Shown here in pieces: positions 24,231 to 33,912 of a DNA stretch of 64,000 nucleotides. A model generated the notes under the pieces. The model saw only the letters and a program-made list of their open reading frames with translations. It was not told the origin of the DNA and ran no database searches. The translations under genes and the position numbers were made by a program. This DNA is from Cryptomeria japonica (lineage: Eukaryota > Streptophyta > Pinopsida > Cupressales > Cupressaceae): NCBI RefSeq assembly GCF_030272615.1, contig NC_081411.1, positions 160,564,971-160,628,970 of the forward strand. The letters run 5' to 3'. The first letter of the stretch is position 1, and every line of letters starts with the position of its first letter.

Positions 24231-25889
24231 TGTGTAGGGGAAAAAGCGAGACTAGGTTAACATGCCCTAATCCTACCTTTTGACACACATTACGAAATAT
24301 GAAAGAGCCTAGAGGTATCACACAATTGGCTACTTCTTCGTGTGAAAGAGAGAGCCACGAGCTACCTATTAGGATTTCTATTCCTTTGTTGAAATTGAAA
24401 GATAAAATGATGCAAGTTCAAGTCCTAATCCCGAAATGCATGTACAAATGAATAACAAGATTGCAGAATTGAGATTAAACAATGAACAGCTGTAAATACA
24501 AGGATGAAATAAGAATGCAGATGCGTACCTAGAGTCAAAATCTGATTGAAAATGTTTGGGACGGGGGCGCGGGCGCCACTGTCCTGATACAGTGCCAGAA
24601 ACTGCTCCTGAAACTGCTATGTTACACTCTGGGAACTGTCGAAAATGCTGTCTGTCAGGAGGACCAGGGCGCCCAACGCCTCTGTCCCAAGGACCAGGGC
24701 ACCCAGTGCCCCTGTCCTGGTAGGACCAGGGCACCCCACGCCCCTGTCTAGGTCTTTTACTCTACAATTTGGTGTGGAGTGCTGTCTCGACCTGCTTTTC
24801 CCAGATCTGTCACCTGCGGCGTTGTCCGAGTCCCGAAACCTGCACTTATATCTGAAAAGGGTATGGGCGGCTATATAGGGTTTTGCCTTAGTCAAACCCC
24901 CGCTTCGGTGATTTCCACCTCCATGAATAGCCAAGTTGTATTGTAAAATGTATTGTGTGTGCAGACCTAGTGTGTGTGCAAGGTCTTAAAATGTAAGCAA
25001 GCAAACTAGAGCAACCTAGAAAGTAAACCCTAATTGCTTGTAAATGACGATGTAAATGCTCTAAATCAAGATGCAAAGTGATCTAAAGCATGAATAAAGG
25101 ATATATTGAAGCTTATGCAAAGACATGAAAACAACATGAAATCATACCCAACCCCCAAGGGAGGAGTACAAGCCAATCTTCAGTCGGTAATCTCCTATTG
25201 TTCTTCAATGTCTTCCAAGCCCTAAAAGGATGAATGAAATTGATAAATTCTTGATAGAGGGATGTTGAATGTTGTTGAAGTCTTCAAAGATATGCTCTTT
25301 CACTGCAAAATGAGGTTCCTGAAAACAAAAATTGGATCCTTTCAAATGAAGAAAGAGAGCTCTTATGTATGAAACCCTAGGTCGTAATTTCGTCTTTTGG
25401 CCAACCTAGAGATTGAATTTCCTGCCAATTTCTTGGGGTTAAGATTTATTTTATGATTGGATTGTGCTCCTAAAATTTTGGGAAAAATGTCCGGGACCAT
25501 GTGCACTCCTGGCGCCATGGTCCCGACAACTTTTCACCAAATTTTCAAGGCTGTCCGATATGATGATTTTAGAGAGAATCCCGAAGTTACAGGTGATTTC
25601 GTGATGTTTTGACCCCCGAAACCAAGCCCCTAAGTTCAAAATAGGACTTAATTAGGGTTTTTGATTGAATGATGTATTGGAGGAATAAAATGAAAAGGGC
25701 ACGCTTTAACGAAAGGGCCCAACTTTATGATGCAGAGGATGATGAAATAGGACCTTAGACCTAATTAATTTGATTAATTAAGTGCTAAAGGAGAAATGCA
25801 ATGCAAAATGTAAAATGCACCAAGGCAGGTGCTAAACTAGGTGTGAAATTGTACCACCCTAGCAAGTGCGTACAACTTACAACACTACA
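24231..25889 (-). repeat. E2 5' LTR
   Basis: 1659 bp matching 13155-14802. The TATA-type sequence is at plus 24871-24877 (minus TATATAG). The right edge abuts the target duplication 25890-25894. Confidence 0.97.
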
Positions 25890-25894
25890 CCTAT
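25890..25894. repeat. E2 target-site duplication, right copy (CCTAT)
   Basis: Identical to 13150-13154. E1 gag resumes at once on the right. Confidence 0.95.
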
Positions 25895-26372
25895 CAAAGG
25901 GATAGGGACAAATATCATTAAGTGAAAACTGGTTTGTTTTTACACCACTGTGGAGTTGTTGGGCTAAATTCTTGACTTGTTGCCGCAACCTGTCAATGTC
26001 ATTTGGAGGAGGAGGAGGTGGGGGATTTCCTTGATGAATGTTGTATCTAATGTGATCTCGACCTCTTTCATCCTCATTACGACTTTGACGTTCCGATACT
26101 TGTCTTAGTTGTGTAGTATCAAAATCAGGGGGGAGTTTAGCTCCCTCTTGGGCAAGTCATAAAAAGTGAGCATTGACATTGTTTCTGAGGATCTCATCAA
26201 AAAGTTGATTGAAGAGAGGGTTGTGTTGTGCCCTTTCAATTTCTTTAGGAATGGGGGTACTAGGATTTTCATCATTTGCGTTTCCTCTAAGAGATTCTTG
26301 GAATTCATTGAGATTTTCCTTCTCTTCCTCTTCGATCTCAAGTTGTCTAGTCCTTGATCTGGTGTGAGCCAT
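25895..26372 (-). pseudogene. E1 gag, N-terminal part
   Basis: Starts at ATG 26370-26372 (MAHTRSRTRQLEIEEEEK), passes an in-frame stop near 26158, a Pro run, and a coiled-coil-like RLRQQVKNLAQQL, and reaches NDICPYPFDR where E2 interrupts. E4 gag has the same ICPYPFDR joined to its capsid segment, so the rest of this gene is at 12046-13149. Gag forms the virus-like particle. The E1 leader lies upstream. Confidence 0.85.
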
Positions 26373-26579
26373 TTTGTTTAAAAGTTTTTGTTGAAGTTTG
26401 ATGAAAATGATGATGAGTTGATGATGAAATGAGAGATAAAGGTTTTGTGAAGTGTTTAGCATATAGTTCTCTAACACTAAAGGTAGATGCTACCAAAGTT
26501 TTTCTAAGAATTGTTTGGCGTGTTTGTTGACAATGTTTGATATGATAAGGTGTAGAGAGATCTGAGATGTGTTACAGAC

Positions 26580-26584
26580 CAAGC
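26580..26584. repeat. E3 target-site duplication, left copy (CAAGC)
   Basis: Same five bases as 28935-28939. Confidence 0.9.
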
Positions 26585-26937
26585 TATTAGAGTTATCTTG
26601 TATTAGCTAATAATTATTTATTTAATTATTAGTCTATTATACTCTATGCTTAAGCTAAACTTAGGCATTTAATAATATTGTAGGTATTTAATAATTATTA
26701 AATACTCTTTATCCCTTTAGGGTTTATTTAGGGTTGCACACCTTTAGGGTTGCTATTATCCTTTTATAAGGATTGTATTGTAGTTTTTCATTAACTGATT
26801 CCTTTTCTGAATGATAATCTTCTTCTTTAGAGCATTTATGTTTTTTTGCTTTATGTGCCTCCATTCTTCTCTTGTGACAGGTATTTGCATGCAGGTGTTC
26901 TTGCGATCTCTGAAGTTGTATTTTCTCAACTTCTTCA
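26585..26937 (+). repeat. E3 5' LTR
   Basis: 353 bp, about 96 percent like 28576-28934 by eye. It starts TATTAGAG, a G-to-A change from the TGTTAGAG of the other copy, and ends CTTCTTCA. A TATA-like tataagg lies near 26764. Confidence 0.93.
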
Positions 26938-26949
26938 TGGTATTAGAGC
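26938..26949 (+). other. E3 primer-binding site (initiator tRNA-Met type)
   Basis: tggtattagagc differs by one C-to-T change from the usual TGGTATCAGAGC. Confidence 0.85.
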
Positions 26950-28575
26950 CTACATCTACTGCTGCTTGTTCCTAATTTTTTAGAACATTTTTTTGAGGAG
27001 GGTTTCAAGTTTTTTTAGAGTTTTTTAGTGGATCTAGGGTAGCTATTTTTTTTCTGATCATTTTGGGCTCAAACGGACTTCACCATTGAGCTCAAAATGC
27101 CCCAAAACCCCCATTTCCATATTAAATTTGTCAAATTTTGACAAATTTGGGTTCTGCAATTTTTTTTGGTTTTTGCCCTTTTTTTTGCATGAATTTAGAG
27201 AAATTCATCCAAAAAACATTAATTTTTTTAAGAGTAGTTTGGGCCAAAAAAGACCTCACCATTGGCTTCCGAAGGGCGTTTCTAGTCATTTTGATATATA
27301 ATTCAACCTATTTCGGTGACGAGGGCATCTAGGCCATGATTTTTTCATTGGCATGCTTTACGAGACACAAAAATCCGTCTAGCTGTACTTGCAAATGCAT
27401 CAAAAACAATTTGTCAAAAAAATTAAAAAATAATAATTTTATTTTTATTATTTTTTACCCTTTTTATGCCCTAAAAGAGGGTTTCTTTTCTTTTGGCCAT
27501 AACTTGGTCATACGGAGGTGCTTTATCAAAAACTTTATATTGTCAGAAAGCTTTTTTCGAGCTCTCTTCAGATCTGGAGGTTTGATCTTCTGATTTTTTT
27601 TTTTTGATGGTGTTTTTTGCTGTCAAATCGAGAAGTTCCTTTTTTCACTCCGGGAGACATAACTTGAGCATCCAAACTTCATTTTTTGAAAACTTTATAT
27701 CTTGGTTGTTTCAGGTCCTGAGATCTCTTCTCTGAGTAGGATGTCTCAGTTTTTGTTTTTTTCTGTTTCCAGTCTTCTTATCATTGTAGCATTGTATTTA
27801 TGCAAATGCACTAAGATAAAGTGGCATCATGCATTGTTTACTTGGGATCTTGCACATCTTGTGTCTTATTGTACATGCACTACTTATAAAGTGCCATGGG
27901 GGGTTGATGTTTGCCTTGTTTGCCATCTACTGTTGTCCAGTGAGTGTTCCTTCCATGACATTCACTTCATGATGTGTGTCAAGTGAGTGTTCCTTCCACG
28001 ACACTATGTACTTTCTCAACACCTTTGATGTTCCTGGTTCTTCATCGTGCAATTCTTGTTGGCCGTTCTTTTTAGTGTACCTGTCCCTCTCCCTTTTCAG
28101 CATTATGGGGAGGTTTGTCCTATTGGTTCTAATGCTTCCTTGGTTCGATTGATCAACTCTTCAGGCTTTGGTTTCTCATTCCATCTATATCTTTGATTTC
28201 AGTTGTTTGCCTTTGTTTGCCATCTAATTCAAGCAGTGTCATTTGAGGGAACTCATACAGATTACAATCTTCTCTACCTGGTCATGTTCTATTTCAGTGG
28301 AGGTTCTTCAGATCAACAGTTACTCTTCGATAGTGTTTGTAGCTATTTCCTGCTTCAGTGGTGTTCTTCTTGCTTTTTCCATCTCTTTTTGGAGTAGAGT
28401 TTTTTTCCCATGTGGTTTTCTCTATTTCTCTGGTTCAAAGAGATTTGGTTGTGATTGGGTACCTCATCAGGCCTTGTTGCTAGGACCCAAATTTTTTGCC
28501 TTCATCATGTAGTTGCATTTTTTGCTTTCTTACATTTAGTTTTTAGCTACTCCCTAAGTTCATCTTAAGGGGGGG
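26950..28575 (+). other. E3 interior, no coding content
   Basis: T-rich sequence with only short unrelated open frames. No capsid, zinc knuckle, RT or integrase motif in any frame. It ends in the purine tract 28567-28575. Confidence 0.75.
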
Positions 28576-28934
28576 TGTTAGAGTTATCTTGTATTAGCTA
28601 ATAATTATTTATTTAATTATTAGTCTATTATACTCTATGCTTAAGCTAAACTTAGGCATTTAATAATATTGTAGGTATTTAATAATTCTAATTATTAAAT
28701 AATCTTTATCCCTTTAGGGTTTATTTAGGGTTGCACACCTTTAGGGTTGCTATTATCCTTTTATAAGGATTGTATTGTACTTTTTCATTAACTGATTCCC
28801 TTTTTGAATGATAATCTTTTCCTTCAGAGCATTTATGCTTTTTTGCTTTATGTGCCTCCATTCTTCTCTTGTGATAGGTATTTGCATGTAGGTGTTCTTG
28901 GGATCTCTGAAGTTGTATTTTCTCAACTTCTTCA
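28576..28934 (+). repeat. E3 3' LTR
   Basis: 359 bp, starting TGTTAGAG and ending CTTCTTCA. It has a 6-bp insertion relative to the 5' copy. Confidence 0.93.
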
Positions 28935-28939
28935 CAAGC
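28935..28939. repeat. E3 target-site duplication, right copy (CAAGC)
   Basis: Matches 26580-26584. E1 leader sequence resumes after it. Confidence 0.9.
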
Positions 28940-29158
28940 TACCTAGTAATAAGAGGATGCACTAATATACTAGTTTTAACCTATGTAGAAATGTCTCTTA
29001 GGATGAGTTTATTCTAGATGTAGAGACACTCTAAAAAGTGATATGTTTTGGTGTTGATTCAAGCAATCACTAAAAAGAACTTAGGACAAGACCTCTTTAT
29101 GTTTTGAGAGTTTGGAATGGATGGATGCGTGAATGTGGGAATGGATGTAATGTTAACT

Positions 29159-29690
29159 TCAATAAAAACTCTGTGTTACATATGGAACAAATTCTTCCTC
29201 TTCTCTTTTGGGAGTTAGTGGTTCTTCCCAAGCTACGTTATATGTGATGCAAATGTCTGGAAAGAAGTTAGGATTGATTTTTCCTCCTTTGTTTTTATGA
29301 TAGCTCAAAGCTCTATATTGAGTAAAAGCTCCGCGGTTTAAAGACTCTTAGATTTTCCTTGAAGATATAGACGCATGTGACGTAAGAAGGCTCTATGTGA
29401 GACAAAGATTTGTCTATTAAGATAGAAGAATCTCTTTCTTTTGATGAAAGCCTTTGAGCTCAATGGTCTTCTCTTCAAATTGATATGTTGATGAATATTC
29501 TTCCTTCTCAAAATGTGAAGAATGGTCATATATTTTGATACTTTGTTTTAGATCTTTGTTTGGTATTTTGAAAATGTTTTTGTGTTGGATGGATACTTTA
29601 TTTTGGAATTGATTTTTGATTTTTCTTTGACAAGAAAACAAATCAAGCACACAAACACAAGAATGTTGCCTTAAAAGGCACAAATAAGTG
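29159..29690 (-). pseudogene. E1 leader ORF upstream of gag, conserved with E4, function unknown
   Basis: The minus-strand frame ends at TGA 29159-29161 with EEEEFVPYVTQSFY and carries GGKINPNFFPDICITYNV. E4 has GGKINPAFFSEECITYNI and EEEFVPFVTESFY at 54874-54990. Upstream both carry H-I-L-R-R-K, then FYLNRQIFVSHRAF versus LYINRQLFKSHRTF, then RLYLQ. A frame break lies near 29338. The location, between primer site and gag, is that of the extra ORF1 of Ogre elements. I recognise no domain. Basic and aromatic residues dominate. Confidence 0.7.
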
Positions 29691-29699
29691 TGAGTCTAA

Positions 29700-31115
29700 A
29701 TCAACCCAATCTTTAAACTTTTTGACACTTTACAAAATGTTTTTGAGTATTTTTTTTTTCAAAAATCTTGAAGTCGGCTCAGTTTATCACTGGTCTTGAC
29801 ACAAAATGAAGACACTTCAAACACACTTTATCCCTAAGGTCAAATGGCCAATTGTGATAATTTCAGCCCACATCTTGATATTTCTTCAACTTTGGTATTA
29901 CATACCTTGTGAATCCTACCGTGGTAGGTAAGGATGTGATATACTAAGTCTTGCACGAGCATAACTAATAGATGATCCCTATGATAGGGGAGTCACCACT
30001 TTTATCAAGCCACAGTAGCTTTTCAAAAAGCTATGTTTCTATTCAAGGAAATATGTATGGTGAGTATCTTGGGAGCAAAACCATCTATGCTCTTGCACTA
30101 AATTTATCACAAATATTCTCAATCAATAGAATGGGTGGGCTACTACATAAAGGTGTTTAGTAATTTTTGATGTTTTTGGACATAAGTTCATTTTGCAGTG
30201 ACTCACTTAAAATCCTTGTAACTTGTGGTGGGGCCCATTTGTCCTTTTGGCAAGTTACACTATAGGAACAACTATACCCAAGGCTACATCTTTCGCTCAC
30301 ACCTGATTTCTATAGCGGCTCAAAGGATTTACCACGCGAGGTCATTCCCAAGAGTGATGTGTCTCTTGGCGGGCCTCTTGTAAAAAGATAAAATTTTGAG
30401 TGTTACTTACACTTTTCTCTTACACCTAGGACCACGAAAGCCAAGGGAGAAGATAGTGTGTGTTAGAAGTAGGACCACTCGACAAACTTTTTGCACAAGT
30501 GTGCCAAACACAAAAGACACTTCGTTCTTTTTAACTTATCATTGCAATATGATCTAACTATTAGGAGATGTTGCTCCAATAGCCATGGTGTTCTTTTTAT
30601 CCTTCAAAGGCAAGATGTTGAGTAAACTAGGAAATGAAAATCCTGGTCAACTTAAATGAAAAGCACACTTGCTTGAAGTAAATCATTTTGAAAAAAAAAC
30701 AAGTTGATTGCTCTTTTTTATTTGCCCAAAACAAAGTGTGGATTGTGAATTTTAGTTTTGAGTTGATTCTAAAAAAAATAAAAAATTTGTCTTGTTGAGT
30801 TTTAAACACCAAAATAAAATTTGAGTTCCCTAACTTGCAAGAAAATCAAAGTTTGTTGTGAGTTTTAAAGCACCAAATGAAATTTGAGTTGATTTTAACT
30901 TGCAATAAAATCAAAGTTGTGAGTTTTAAAGCACCTAAAATGAAGTGTTTCAAAATGATTTTAACTTGCAATAAAAAAAGAAAAGTGAATTTCTAAAATC
31001 TTAAGAAATAAAATGGGTTAGTTCAAAACCTGCACAAGAAACAAAAAGTTGATAAAATCTGCATACATGGTGGGTCTCCACAAGCCTAAAAAGTTCTGAT
31101 TTTTCGGTTACAAGG
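29700..31115 (-). other. E1 leader, conserved non-coding block
   Basis: No ORF supported. A segment around 30555-30620 (gagatgttgctccaa, then catggtgttc) recurs at about 57000-57045 in E4, so the leader is shared family sequence. Repeated atttgagtt/ttaacttgcaa stretches occur at 30740-31000. Confidence 0.6.
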
Positions 31116-31119
31116 CATT

Positions 31120-31380
31120 TTTTACAATGCGCTATTACAATAGCGCTACTCTGTGTGAGAACAGAAGTGCTATTTAACACAAAACCGCAATAGCAAGTAC
31201 AAAAGCGTTAAACTAAATTATTACACAAAGAGCCAAAAGCGCTAATATTGGAACAAAAGCACTACTTAAGGGTCAATAGCGCTATACTATAAACAAAAGC
31301 ACTAATTTGGGGACAATAGCGCTAAAAGAGAAAATTGCAATAGTGTTAAAGCGTGAACAAAAACGCCAAAGCGCGACCTG
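31120..31380 (-). repeat. E1 leader array of ACAATAGCGCTA-type units
   Basis: About ten degenerate units (acaatagcgcta, caaaagcgctaa, caaaagcacta) read on the plus strand. This is the reverse complement of the 1250-1530 array. The E1 RNA would therefore carry complementary arrays near both ends. Confidence 0.85.
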
Positions 31381-31414
31381 TGTGTCAATTAAAACAATAA
31401 AAAAAATTAGTAGT

Positions 31415-31453
31415 ATCAGAAGGTTGCGTGTTCGATTCACGTCGGGCTCACCA
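31415..31453 (-). other. E1 primer-binding site, extended 39-nt tRNA-Trp match
   Basis: The plus strand carries a tRNA 3' half ending in CCA at 31451-31453: a T arm (cgtg, ttcgatt, cacg) and acceptor strand tcgggctca. It matches plant tRNA-Trp, as I recall it, over about 39 nt with one difference. The match reaches past the usual 18 nt into the variable/anticodon side. Two bases (aa) separate it from the LTR. Confidence 0.8.
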
Positions 31454-31455
31454 AA

Positions 31456-32919
31456 TGATGCTATGCAAAAAGGAGATTGTTAGGATGACAAAACACAAAC
31501 AACAAGCGTTAGTGTTAGCAAATCAGAATTTAAACAATAGCCTAATCAAGCATATCAAGAGAGATACTAAATAAGAAATGGAAAGCATGCAAAGACACAA
31601 GAAGTAAACTAAACTCCTCCAAATGCTAACCAAAACATTCATAGTGGCTCCTCCCTTGTTCCTCTCCTCTCCAAGTTCCCAAATGAGTGTAGCTGTCAGT
31701 AGCTTTTTGCACTATTTTTTGGATGTCTTATGGAGATTCAAGATTATGAAATAAAAGCTCATAAAATGCAAACATGAACAAACTAAAAATGATATTATTA
31801 TCTAATCTAGTGTTGATTTTAGTCCAAAAGAGTAAATGTAAATGCTTATGCTAAATGCTCTTTAAAATTCACTATAGGTTAAATGCATACAAGTTTTCAG
31901 GATCTGGATTATGAAGAAATGGGCTCTATTTATAGGAAAAATGGAGCAATGGAGGGTTGAGATTGAATAATCTCAACAAGGGTCAGGATTGAATGGTTTA
32001 TGATCCATGTGGGGACTTTCAACCCAATCCCAGGATGACAAGTGTCAACATGAGAGGGGTTGAGGGGAGAGGGAATAAGCATTAAATTCTTGACATGACT
32101 GGAGGGTTAACTTAGGAGGTCAGGTTAAGGTTGAGTTGAGTGAATAAATTAACTATCCAAAGAATAATGCTTTTATCCAATGGATAAACTCTTGTGCAAG
32201 AGTTAGAGAGATAACCATGGTCAAAGCAATAAATGCTTGAGGAGACACATGGGTCACATGAGGGTTGAGTTAGGGGTCAAAGTCCCTAACCATGGGTGCA
32301 AGTTGATCTAACCATAAATGGTTATGTAAGAGCCATTAATGGTCATGTAAGAGCCATTAGCGGTTTGGAAGACTTTAGAGGTTGGCTTGTTGAACACATT
32401 AAGCATTAAATGCTTTTCAAAGACTTTGGAGTCTTTGAGAAGCGACTTCAAGTTGCTTAGGAATGTGACAATAATTAGGGGATAAATTAGGCTAATTAGG
32501 AAGGGGTTAGAAGAGTCTAGAAGGGAATTATGATTGCAAGTGGGTTTGGTGGGTGAGGGAAAATAGGATTTTAATTTTATTAAAATAAAATTCATTTATT
32601 TCAACAAATAGGTGCAACTTGTATTTTTAGGAGAATGCAAGTGGGGGGGATTTTAATGATTTAAATAAATGTTTTATTTAATTTATTTAAAAGAGGAAAG
32701 GGGGTTAAATGAAATAAATAGAATTTATTCATTTAATTGATTGTGAATTTGGTTTAATGAATTAATTAAAATAAACTGAATAATTTATTTAATTAATAGG
32801 AGAATGTTTGAAGATGAATTAATTAAATTTTAATTTAATTAATTGATGGCTAATGGATTTTTAATCAAATAAATAGTAAATATTCATTTAATTAAATTGG
32901 ACAGATTTATGTGACTACA
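31456..32919 (-). repeat. E1 5' LTR
   Basis: 1464 bp, TGATGCTATG...GTGACTACA on the plus strand. A core promoter is visible on the minus strand: TATAAATAG at plus 31926-31934. Its right part matches 1-688. It is also related to the E4 LTR (shared segments around 32165-32290 and 41755-41890). Confidence 0.95.
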
Positions 32920-32996
32920 GTTGGTTTATGCACTTTGATTTTATATTATGTTGACCGATTCATAAGCAATAAGTTCATAAATTTATTTTCTGATAG
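32920..32996 (+). repeat. E5 5' LTR remnant between E1 and S7
   Basis: gttggtttatgcactttga... matches 59541-59618 in the E5 3' LTR. The LTR upstream part lies left of the window, beyond E1. Confidence 0.85.
32992..32996. repeat. S7 target-site duplication, left copy (GATAG)
   Basis: Identical to 35075-35079, flanking a TG...CA unit. Confidence 0.9.
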
Positions 32997-33173
32997 TGTT
33001 GTCCTCAATTTTAGCGCGGCTAAAATCGTGGTACAACCCCTATGAAACGTGTCCATTTCCTAGCCTACATCGTCCAAAGTCAGTCAACTTCCCTCATAAG
33101 TCGTGTCGACTTGCATTTTTTGTTTTTGTCATTTTTCATGTTTTTGCCTTCATCTTTTATTTTATCTTTTGTC

Positions 33174-33912
33174 TGCAGTTCGAGTTTTAAAACCCGAAAT
33201 GCAATGTTTCTTGTGTTTTCCTGCACATCGGGTTTTAAAACCCAAAGTGCAGTTTTGGTCTGCCAAGTAATGTAGGTTGGGGAATTTTTCTCGACCTGCA
33301 GGTCTGCCTTTATGTGCAGGTTGGGAAATTTTTCCTGACCTACTGGTTTAAGTGCAGGTCGGAGAATTTTTCTCGACCTGTAGGTCTGCCTTTATGTGCA
33401 GGTCAGGAAATTTTTCCCGACCTACCGATCTATATGTAGGTCGGGGAATTTTTCCTGGCCTGCAAGTCTAAGTGTAGGTTGAGGAATTTTTCTTGACCTA
33501 TAAGTCTGCTCATATGCAGGTCAGGGAATTTTTCCTGACTTGCATGTCTAAGTGTAGGTCGGGGAATTTTTCCCGACCTGCAAGTTTTCCTATGTGTAGG
33601 TCGGGGAATTTTTTCCGACCTGTAGGTCTAAGTGCAGGTCGGGGAATTTTTCTCGACCTGCAAGTTAGGTTTTGCCCTTCTTGCATATCGGACTTTAAAG
33701 TCCGATATGCAATCTTTGATTATTTTCCTTGCACATCAAAATTTAAAGTCCGATGTGCAAATTTTGAGTTTCCTTCCCAGGTTGCAGATCGAACTTTAAA
33801 GTTCGCCATGCAGTTGCTTGTCAATTTTTTCCCTTGCAGGTCGGACTTTAAAGTTTGACCTGCGTATGATATTGTTTTAACCTGCAGATCAGACTTTAAA
33901 GTCTGACATGCA
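33174..33912 (+). repeat. S7 palindrome array B (GCA...TTTAAA...TGC), seven units
   Basis: Units of about 29 bp centred on ttttaaaa or ctttaaag, at 33174, 33223, 33681, 33731, 33784, 33836 and 33883. The unit at 33681-33712 is a perfect 32-bp palindrome (arms ttgcatatcggacttt and its complement). Two units precede and five follow array A. Confidence 0.95.
33272..33665 (+). repeat. S7 hairpin array A (GGTCGGGGAATTTTTCCCGACC), ten units
   Basis: Ten units about 38-44 bp apart. Each has inverted arms like caggtcggg and cccgacctg around an AT-rich centre. Most differences are C/T or G/A. It lies wholly inside array B. Confidence 0.95.

Larger units (their letters stand above)
13155..25889 (-). 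mobile_element. E2: Tat-lineage LTR retrotransposon without gag, inserted in E1 gag
   Basis: 12,735 bp with LTRs 13155-14802 and 24231-25889, both TGTGTAGGGG...ACACTACA, flanked by a perfect CCTAT duplication. A tRNA-Trp primer site and a polypurine tract fix the minus orientation. The LTRs differ by only a few percent, and the 1848-codon polyprotein frame has no frameshift, so this is among the youngest insertions. It also carries an antisense PMD gene. No capsid or zinc-knuckle sequence is present, so particle formation would need gag from another element. Confidence 0.96.
26585..28934 (+). mobile_element. E3: small non-coding LTR element (TRIM/LARD-like) in the E1 leader
   Basis: 2350 bp: LTRs 26585-26937 and 28576-28934, a primer site tggtattagagc (26938-26949) directly abutting the first LTR, and a purine tract aaggggggg (28567-28575) before the second. 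A 5-bp duplication CAAGC flanks it (26580-26584, 28935-28939). The 1.6 kb interior has no ORF resembling gag or pol. It must have been mobilised in trans, probably by a copia-type element given the Met-initiator-like primer site. Confidence 0.93.
1..32919 (-). mobile_element. E1: Tat-lineage Ty3/gypsy LTR retrotransposon, left end outside window, hosting E2 and E3
   Basis: The element reads on the minus strand. Its 5' LTR is on the right (31456-32919) and its 3' LTR is cut by the left window edge (1-688). Between them lie a tRNA-Trp primer site (31415-31453), a leader, gag, protease, RT, RNase H, archaeal-type RNase H and integrase, plus an oppositely oriented PMD gene and a polypurine tract (689-701). 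Gag is split by E2 (13155-25889) and the leader by E3 (26585-28934). Without these insertions the visible part is about 17.8 kb. The right flank gttgg (32920-32924) should be one copy of the target duplication; the other is off-window. Every coding part carries stops or frameshifts, so the copy is dead. Domain order, especially the second RNase H, places it in the Tat/Ogre group. Confidence 0.93.

Noticed and set aside
27086-28512. Protein-coding interior of E3
   Set aside because: Frames are short and T-rich-driven, with no similarity to gag or pol.
31415-31453. Possible tRNA gene
   Set aside because: Only the 3' half is present, ending in encoded CCA and abutting an LTR. It is a primer-binding site.
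33493-33858. 121-codon open frame in S7
   Set aside because: Made of the hairpin repeats; not conserved as protein.
33174-33912. CRISPR-like array because of regular repeats
   Set aside because: Plant LTR context, variable units, no unique spacers and no cas genes.
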